DNA from: Planctomycetales bacterium
GTDB taxonomy: Bacteria; Planctomycetota; Planctomycetia; Planctomycetales; Planctomycetaceae
DNA length: 6,773 bases
Direction of reading: 5' to 3'
Assembly (NCBI GenBank): GCA_020050375.1
Contig: JAGVKR010000614.1
Location: 1-6,773 of the forward strand
Under the pieces are notes generated by a model, which saw nothing but the letters and a program-made list of their open reading frames with translations, ran no database searches and had not been told where the DNA came from. Of the stretch, positions 1 to 6,773 are shown piece by piece. The number at the start of each line of letters is the position of its first letter. Position 1 is the first letter of the stretch. A program made the translations under genes and the position numbers.

Positions 1-60
1 CGGCTTACTTCTCGACGAGTCTCCCGGCAAAGCCGAGTTACTCTTCAGTCAGTCATCCGA
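1..60 (-). ncRNA. Structured RNA element, copy B (partial, runs off left edge)
   Basis: Read on the minus strand from 60 to 1, this stretch aligns without gaps to plus-strand 352-411, with 47 of 60 positions identical by hand count. Similarity stops abruptly at 60/352. Conserved blocks are TCGGATGACTG at the 5' end, the core GAGT-AA-CTCGGC-loop-GCCGGG-AG-ACTC, and AGTAAGCCG at the 3' end. Differences from copy A keep pairing: GAGT/ACTC here replaces GGGT/ACCC there, and a G-C pair replaces an A-U pair just outside that helix. The apical triloop is TTT instead of CGT. In copy A the terminator begins inside the last conserved block, so any matching terminator here would lie beyond the window. 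The element points left, so the regulated gene should be a minus-strand gene outside the window. The similarity and pairing are seen; the regulatory role is inferred. Confidence 0.7.
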
Positions 61-103
61 ATGCGAACCCACGACCAATTCATTGCGGGTCCGTTGGTCC
101 AAA

Positions 104-131
104 ATCTTAACGCGCGGAGCATTGAACACAA
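104..131 (-). promoter_or_regulatory. Possible sigma70-type promoter for copy B
   Basis: On the minus strand a weak -35 (TTGTGT, 131-126) is separated by 16 nt from a -10-like TAAGAT (109-104). This would start a transcript near 97, about 37 nt before element copy B. A 6-bp inverted repeat, GACCAA/TTGGTC (73-78 and 94-99), would form a small hairpin in that leader. The match is only partial (3/6 and 4/6), so the call rests mainly on its position and on copy A having the same 16-nt spacing. Confidence 0.3.
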
Positions 132-151
132 TGATTACGTGTCGAATCATT
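130..151. repeat. Inverted repeat, operator-like
   Basis: AATGATT (130-136) and AATCATT (145-151) form a perfect 7-bp dyad around an 8-nt spacer. It lies between the two divergent RNA elements and touches the -35 of the candidate minus-strand promoter. Its size suits a dimeric regulator, but no regulator gene is visible and the role is a guess. Confidence 0.3.
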
Positions 152-218
152 CACCGAACGCGGAAATTCTTGGACAACATAAAAGGCCCGCCTGCGCGAA
201 CCGCACGATGGAAACCCG

Positions 219-247
219 AAAAGAAGAATTTTCATAAAAGAAGAATT
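219..247. repeat. 12-bp perfect direct repeat upstream of the plus-strand promoter
   Basis: AAAAGAAGAATT occurs at 219-230 and again at 236-247, 17 bp apart start to start, separated by TTCAT. The second copy ends 5 bp before the -35 hexamer at 253. The A-rich tract could act as an UP-like element or as tandem regulator sites; the sequence cannot distinguish these. Confidence 0.45.
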
Positions 248-252
248 ATCAC

Positions 253-280
253 TTGCCACAGCGGCTGGACTTGCTAGCAT
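253..280 (+). promoter_or_regulatory. Extended -10 sigma70-type promoter driving the leader RNA
   Basis: TTGCCA (253-258, 5/6 to TTGACA) is followed by a 16-nt spacer and TAGCAT (275-280, 4/6 to TATAAT). TG at 272-273 sits exactly where an extended -10 requires it. Transcription would begin near 287 and reach the terminator at about 455, giving a terminated RNA of roughly 170 nt, or the PEP-CTERM mRNA on readthrough. Planctomycete promoters can differ from the E. coli consensus, hence moderate confidence. Confidence 0.5.
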
Positions 281-349
281 CTAAGTTGTGGCGAAGTCGA
301 GCGAGATCTTTGGCTCTGCTTTTGCGGCGAAGATGCGATGAGTTGAAGT

Positions 350-414
350 CGTCGGATGACTGCTTAAAGGGTAACCCGGCCGTGCCGGGAGACCCGTTCT
401 TGAGTAAGCCGACG
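350..414 (+). ncRNA. Structured leader RNA element, copy A (riboswitch-like)
   Basis: This segment folds into one long imperfect hairpin. The basal helix pairs 350-361 with 403-414 (CGTCGG and ACT strands against AGT and CCGACG), interrupted by A356-G408 and G358-A406 mismatches around a U-A pair. After an internal loop come A366-U398, A367-U397 and an A368-G396 mismatch. Helix GGGT/ACCC (369-372/392-395) follows, then an AA/AG internal loop, helix CCCGGC/GCCGGG (375-380/384-389) and a CGT triloop. The minus-strand copy at 60-1 preserves this fold through compensatory changes at 370/394 and 366/398 and a wobble change at 376/388. All purine mismatches and internal-loop bases are invariant. 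The 3' strand overlaps the terminator, so the two structures exclude each other. It does not match the riboswitch consensus sequences I know. The fold is deduced by hand and the ligand is unknown. Confidence 0.65.
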
Positions 415-455
415 TGGAGGAGCACTTCCGGGTGTTCCTCCACGTCGGCTTTTTT
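406..455 (+). terminator. Strong intrinsic terminator/attenuator in the PEP-CTERM leader
   Basis: A perfect 16-bp stem (406-421 with 436-451) is extended by four inner pairs (422-425 with 432-435, one G-U) and capped by the hexaloop TTCCGG. A six-T run at 450-455 follows immediately. The T-tract is on the plus strand only, which fixes the direction. The terminator lies 93 nt before the start codon at 549, with no gene between it and the promoter at 253-280. It therefore either ends a small RNA or works as an attenuator for the downstream gene. Its 5' arm is shared with the basal helix of the leader element. Confidence 0.9.
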
Positions 456-548
456 CGTTTTAGTTTTCGGTGTGCAGACCACGGATGGATTTGCAAGTTG
501 TAACTTTCGTCGTCGTTTCACGCATTCCATTCGTTTTAAGGAGACATC

Positions 549-1151
549 ATGAATAAGATCATCGTGCTGGTAGCGGCCCTCGTCGCTGCCACATGCTGCG
601 CTGCCAAATCTGCGAGGGCCGATTTCATTGTGGGTTCACAAGGATTCGGTCTTGAGTCTGTCGCCGGCGACACCGGCGCACTGTTGACCGATACCTCGTT
701 CGATTTAATTCTGCGAACGAACTTCAGCCAGACGATCAACTTTTTCGGCTACCCTCCGAGCAATCTCCTCCCTCCGGTGACGTTCACGGTCGCGACGGGA
801 AGCACTTTCTCATTCGGCAGCGCCGACTTCGGATTCTTCACAGCGAGTGCTTTCGCGGAAAATGCGACAGCCAGCCCCGAGACGCGTGACTTTACCTTCA
901 GCGGAACATTCGTGCCGGGAACGAATCCCCTGTTTGTCGGCCTTACCGCCAACTCTTCGCGATTTGTCCTTCAGATCAACCAGTCAGGGGGGGCAGGCAA
1001 CGCCTATGGCGGCGGGGGGAGTCTGTCCGTTCCCTTCGGCGGGGGGCCCATTGGTCAGGTTCCCGAGCCATCATCGATCGTGCTGCTGGGTACATTCTGT
1101 TTTCCCTGGGTTTTGGCATGGGGTCGCCGCCGAAGGAAAATCGCCGATTGA
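549..1151 (+). CDS. PEP-CTERM sorting domain-containing secreted protein
   Basis: A 200-residue protein of unknown biochemical function with clear sorting signals at both ends. Residues 1-24 form a Sec signal peptide: MNK, a hydrophobic core and a likely cleavage after A22-R23-A24. The C-terminus has the tripartite PEP-CTERM signal: VPEPSS (171-176), a hydrophobic segment (about 177-191) and a basic end, GRRRRK. In known systems such proteins are cut and anchored or released by an exosortase, often with exopolysaccharide export; no exosortase lies in this window. The mature region (25-170) is rich in Ser, Thr, Gly, Phe and Ala, as in beta-rich surface proteins. Residues about 145-167 are a Gly-rich linker encoded with G-runs of 7, 6 and 6. 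The start is set by AAGGAG (538-543) five nt before ATG. The gene sits behind a structured leader RNA and terminator, suggesting conditional expression. It is convergent with the protease gene, whose stop is 70 bp away. Confidence 0.85.
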   Translation: MNKIIVLVAALVAATCCAAKSARADFIVGSQGFGLESVAGDTGALLTDTSFDLILRTNFSQTINFFGYPPSNLLPPVTFTVATGSTFSFGSADFGFFTASAFAENATASPETRDFTFSGTFVPGTNPLFVGLTANSSRFVLQINQSGGAGNAYGGGGSLSVPFGGGPIGQVPEPSSIVLLGTFCFPWVLAWGRRRRKIAD

Positions 1152-1169
1152 ATTTAGCGTCACAATCGG
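1144..1169. terminator. Weak hairpin between convergent genes
   Basis: CCGATTG (1144-1150) and CAATCGG (1163-1169) form a 7-bp inverted repeat with a 12-nt loop, overlapping the PEP-CTERM stop codon. Plus-strand sequence after it has no T-run. On the minus strand it is followed by CGATTTTCC, so it could help end transcription of the protease gene. No better terminator is visible in the 70-bp gap. Confidence 0.25.
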
Positions 1170-1221
1170 GTTCTCACTTTGAGAGAGCAGCTCCTCATCG
1201 CGCGATAGGGTGTCGACACTT

Positions 1222-2766
1222 TCAGTTTCCATCGATCGCCAGGGTTGGGATCGTTTTCCTGAATTCGTTCAGAACTTCGCTAATCGGGTTCGCGACGGCG
1301 ACGGAGGAGTTGACTTGCGCAAAGAGTAGTCCTACCGGGCTGTTGTCCGCGTCCGCGACGAGCAGAGAGCCCGAGTCGCCGGCTTTTGTGAAGTTCGTGC
1401 CACTGACAATGATTTGCTTCACGAAAGTCGCGGTTCCGCTGCTATAGCGGATATTCAATGTAACGTTGACGGCGGTCACAGTGCCGTTTGTCAGACCGGT
1501 TGACTTTCCATATTTTTTGACTTTTTGCCCCAGTTTCGCGCTGACCGTTTGTTGACGGGGAGTGCCATAACCATCGCTTGGAGTGGCATTCGTAAGGTTT
1601 TCCGCCGACGAACGCGCCAAGGCAGCGTCCATGACGTTGGTGACGCCACCGAAGAAGATTTGCTTATAGACCTGCAAAGACCCGATTGAATTGTCCAAAA
1701 CAAACTTGCATGAAGTGTCGTTCAGCCCCGGTTGGAGAATTCCGCTGTCGAGAGACGCCTTGTTTTGAAGAGCGAAAATGTGGTTATTGCTGAGAGCATA
1801 ATAATTTCCGTTGCCGTCCTTCAGCCGACAGCCGATCGTGCCGGTCATGCATTTCGCCTGATTGCCGGTGGACACGCCAATCGGCACTGGACGTGTAAAC
1901 CGGGAGCTGGGATTGACGCCGCTTGTGAGGCCGGTCGGTTTGGCCGCGCGCTGCGGCTGCGGCGTTGGCGTAGATGGTGTTTTTGCCGCCGAGGGATCGA
2001 TGGGCGTCACACTTCCGATAACCTCGATCTGCACGCGCGTTCCCTCCAACTGCGCCGGAATATGCTGGGTGGGATCCTGCGAATTGACGTAGACGTTGAT
2101 GACCGGATTTCCCTCCGAGTCGGCGGCGATTCCCGTCCCGGCAACGCCGCTCATCTGCATCAATTGCGTTGTATGCCGATCCTGGATTTCGATCGCCTTC
2201 TGGACGAGGGCCGTGTCTATCGTCGGCTCATCTGCCGTTTGTGAGGCAGACTTTTGGGAAGCCTTCGATCCCGACTTGTCAGTTTTAGAAACTTTCATTT
2301 TGGCGCTCGGCCGTTCGTTGGATTTGACCCTAAATGCCTTTGTAAAGGTCTTATTGCCAAAAACGAGATTGATCTGTTCGTCACCGGCTGTCTTAACGAC
2401 AGTGTCGCGACAAGCCTCGCAACAGAACTTGACCGTGTCTCCGCCGACATTTGCCGACAAGTCTTCTTTCATCAATTTCCCCGTGAGGGGGCACTTGATC
2501 TGTGTCGCCTGAGCGGTGGCGAAGAGTTGACGGTTTGCGTCACTGGCGTACCGCGCCTGGTTCTGCTTGAACTCGCGCAAGCAATTCACAGATGAGAAAC
2601 GAAGGGTGGCTCCTTTGAAACGCATGCTGAATTCGTCTGACGCGGGTTCTCCGCTCACCGGACACCGGGCGTCACCCGATTGCGAATGCTCGGATCCGAA
2701 GCTCAACAATCCCGCAACGACGACCGCCAAGATGAAAACTGACGCGAACAGTCCGTTGAGTTTCAC
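1222..2766 (-). CDS. Exported YHS/TRASH-like and trypsin-like (NAL1-type) serine protease fusion
   Basis: Using the GTG start at 2766 the protein has 514 residues. Residues 1-22 are a hydrophobic export signal or membrane anchor without a lipobox Cys. Two cysteine modules follow: CPVSG (35-39) with C62, and CPLTG (92-96) with FCCEAC (114-119). They resemble duplicated YHS/TRASH metal-binding domains; the first has lost the CC pair. A Lys/Ser-rich linker (about 150-180) leads to a conserved-looking segment (VAGTGIAADSEGNPVINVYV) and a Thr/Pro/Gln-rich hinge. The C-terminal domain (about 290-510) has a chymotrypsin-like triad: H329 in SNNHIF, D380 in NVMDAAL and S465 in GDSGSLL. Motifs such as PSDGYGTP, KYGKSTGL and PVGLLFA match bacterial NAL1-like peptidases as I know them. 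Cys residues 306, 313 and 353 lie close to the active site. Substrate is unknown. It may act in the periplasm or at the surface. It follows dnaE in the same direction after 294 bp and is probably transcribed separately. Confidence 0.8.
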   Translation of the reverse strand: MKLNGLFASVFILAVVVAGLLSFGSEHSQSGDARCPVSGEPASDEFSMRFKGATLRFSSVNCLREFKQNQARYASDANRQLFATAQATQIKCPLTGKLMKEDLSANVGGDTVKFCCEACRDTVVKTAGDEQINLVFGNKTFTKAFRVKSNERPSAKMKVSKTDKSGSKASQKSASQTADEPTIDTALVQKAIEIQDRHTTQLMQMSGVAGTGIAADSEGNPVINVYVNSQDPTQHIPAQLEGTRVQIEVIGSVTPIDPSAAKTPSTPTPQPQRAAKPTGLTSGVNPSSRFTRPVPIGVSTGNQAKCMTGTIGCRLKDGNGNYYALSNNHIFALQNKASLDSGILQPGLNDTSCKFVLDNSIGSLQVYKQIFFGGVTNVMDAALARSSAENLTNATPSDGYGTPRQQTVSAKLGQKVKKYGKSTGLTNGTVTAVNVTLNIRYSSGTATFVKQIIVSGTNFTKAGDSGSLLVADADNSPVGLLFAQVNSSVAVANPISEVLNEFRKTIPTLAIDGN

Positions 2767-2773
2767 GTGGAAA

Positions 2774-2778
2774 CCTCC
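2774..2778 (-). promoter_or_regulatory. Ribosome binding site that fixes the GTG start of the protease gene
   Basis: The minus strand reads GGAGG seven nt before GTG at 2766. This start puts the charged n-region (MKLNG) directly before the hydrophobic signal. The in-frame ATG at 2832 would add 22 residues ahead of the signal peptide and has no comparable Shine-Dalgarno sequence in front of it. Confidence 0.8.
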
Positions 2779-2894
2779 GTTCGAATTGGGCCAAGACGGT
2801 TGAAGAAAGTTGGCGAATGCCAGCCGGCCCACCGACTACTCGGTTATGAATGGCGCGTCGGAGCGTAACACCTCATGCGAGGCGTCGCCAGAAC

Positions 2895-2983
2895 GATCTG
2901 AAATAATGTTCAGATCCGGCCAAAATGCATGGTCGCGATTGGACCATATTGGTTGTCATGCGATCAAAATGATCGAATTTTGA
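2895..2983. promoter_or_regulatory. Cluster of three inverted repeats between dnaE and the protease gene
   Basis: The 294-bp gap 2767-3060 contains no gene I can support. It has three dyads: GATCTGAA/TTCAGATC (2895-2902, 2909-2916; 6-nt spacer), ATGGTC/GACCAT (2929-2934, 2942-2947; 7-nt spacer, with outer CCAA/TTGG at 2920-2923 and 2949-2952), and TCAAAAT/ATTTTGA (2964-2970, 2977-2983; 6-nt spacer). The third overlaps a second palindrome, CGATCA-AAA-TGATCG (2961-2975). Centres are about 32 and 36 bp apart. They could be operators for the protease gene or RNA hairpins ending dnaE transcription. The middle one is followed by GCATTTT on the minus strand, a weak terminator-like context. I see no convincing -35/-10 pair. 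Confidence 0.4.
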
Positions 2984-3060
2984 CCACAGCCGGGCACGTA
3001 AGACTCTTCCGAAATCATTACACTGCGCCACGTCTACAGCATGCCGTACCGGACGTTCCC

Positions 3061-6621
<3,561 letters not shown>

Positions 6622-6653
6622 GGATACTCCGTTATGCCGCGAGGTGCGGAGAT

Positions 6654-6773
6654 AGGATTCAGGATTCAGGATTCAGGATTCAGGATTCAGGATTCGGGAT
6701 TCGGGATTCGGGATTCGGGATTCGGGATTCGGGATTCGGGATTCGGGATTCGGGATTCGGGATTCGGGATTCA
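6654..6773. repeat. Heptanucleotide tandem array upstream of dnaE
   Basis: Seventeen perfect 7-bp units fill 6654-6772: six copies of AGGATTC followed by eleven of GGGATTC. The final base fits the start of another A-type unit, so the array may continue past the window. The two variants form separate homogeneous blocks, as expected from slippage or unequal exchange. The array ends 32 bp before the dnaE start codon, leaving room only for the ribosome binding site and a short leader. On the minus strand each A-type unit followed by another contains TGA, so that block is closed in all three minus frames; the plus frames are open but give only a 7-residue repeat. Similar heptamer tandem repeats (STRR) are known in filamentous cyanobacteria; function here is unknown. 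Confidence 0.95.

Noticed and set aside
1..277. Open plus-strand frames entering from the left edge and ending at 237 and 277
   Set aside because: Two frames are open at once, neither gives a recognisable protein, and 1-60 is explained by an RNA element on the other strand; the longer frame also runs into the promoter at 253-280.
363..404. Helix CTTAA/TTGAG (363-367 with 400-404) closing the core hairpin of copy A
   Set aside because: Copy B cannot form it; the alternative helix 359-361/403-405 with pairs at 366/398 and 367/397 is supported in both copies.
350..455. Leader element as a cyclic-di-GMP-I or cobalamin riboswitch
   Set aside because: GGGTAACC and GGGAGACC recall parts of these classes. 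However, the cyclic-di-GMP-I block GACGCAAAGCC and the cobalamin core are absent, and the GGAGACC-like bases are here part of a simple local hairpin.
6654..6773. Heptamer array as a CRISPR array
   Set aside because: Units are 7 bp and directly adjacent with no spacers.

Overview
The window looks like chromosomal DNA from a planctomycete. The evidence is a PEP-CTERM secreted protein, a DnaE replicase with planctomycete-like motifs, and a protein with paired YHS-like cysteine modules of the kind common in planctomycete secreted proteins. This assignment is by recognition only; no database search was possible.

Layout. Positions 1-548 hold no convincing protein gene but are rich in regulatory structure. 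A 60-nt element occurs twice, in opposite orientations: on the minus strand at 60-1 (cut by the window edge) and on the plus strand at 352-411. The copies are 47/60 identical with no gaps, and their differences preserve a long imperfect hairpin. The plus copy follows a good extended -10 promoter and runs into a strong intrinsic terminator. The base of its hairpin and the 5' arm of the terminator use the same bases, which is the architecture of a transcription-attenuating riboswitch or regulatory leader RNA. It lies upstream of a PEP-CTERM protein gene (549-1151, +). The other copy points left, towards a gene outside the window.

Convergent to the PEP-CTERM gene is a minus-strand gene (2766-1222) for an exported or membrane-anchored protein. 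It joins two YHS/TRASH-like cysteine modules to a trypsin-like (NAL1-type) serine protease domain, and a GTG start with an ideal ribosome binding site defines its N-terminus. Upstream of it, after a 294-bp gap containing three successive inverted repeats, is dnaE (6621-3061, -), the DNA polymerase III alpha subunit. Its PHP metal site looks complete, and its C-terminus carries an Asn-Gly tail encoded by a hexanucleotide repeat. The window ends in a heptanucleotide tandem array (6654 to at least 6772) only 32 bp upstream of the dnaE start codon.

How the parts relate. dnaE and the protease gene share a direction but are probably separate transcription units, given the gap and its dyads. The PEP-CTERM protein is expected to be exported and sorted by an exosortase encoded elsewhere. 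The most notable item is the duplicated, covarying leader RNA element at the left end, which I do not recognise as any known riboswitch class.
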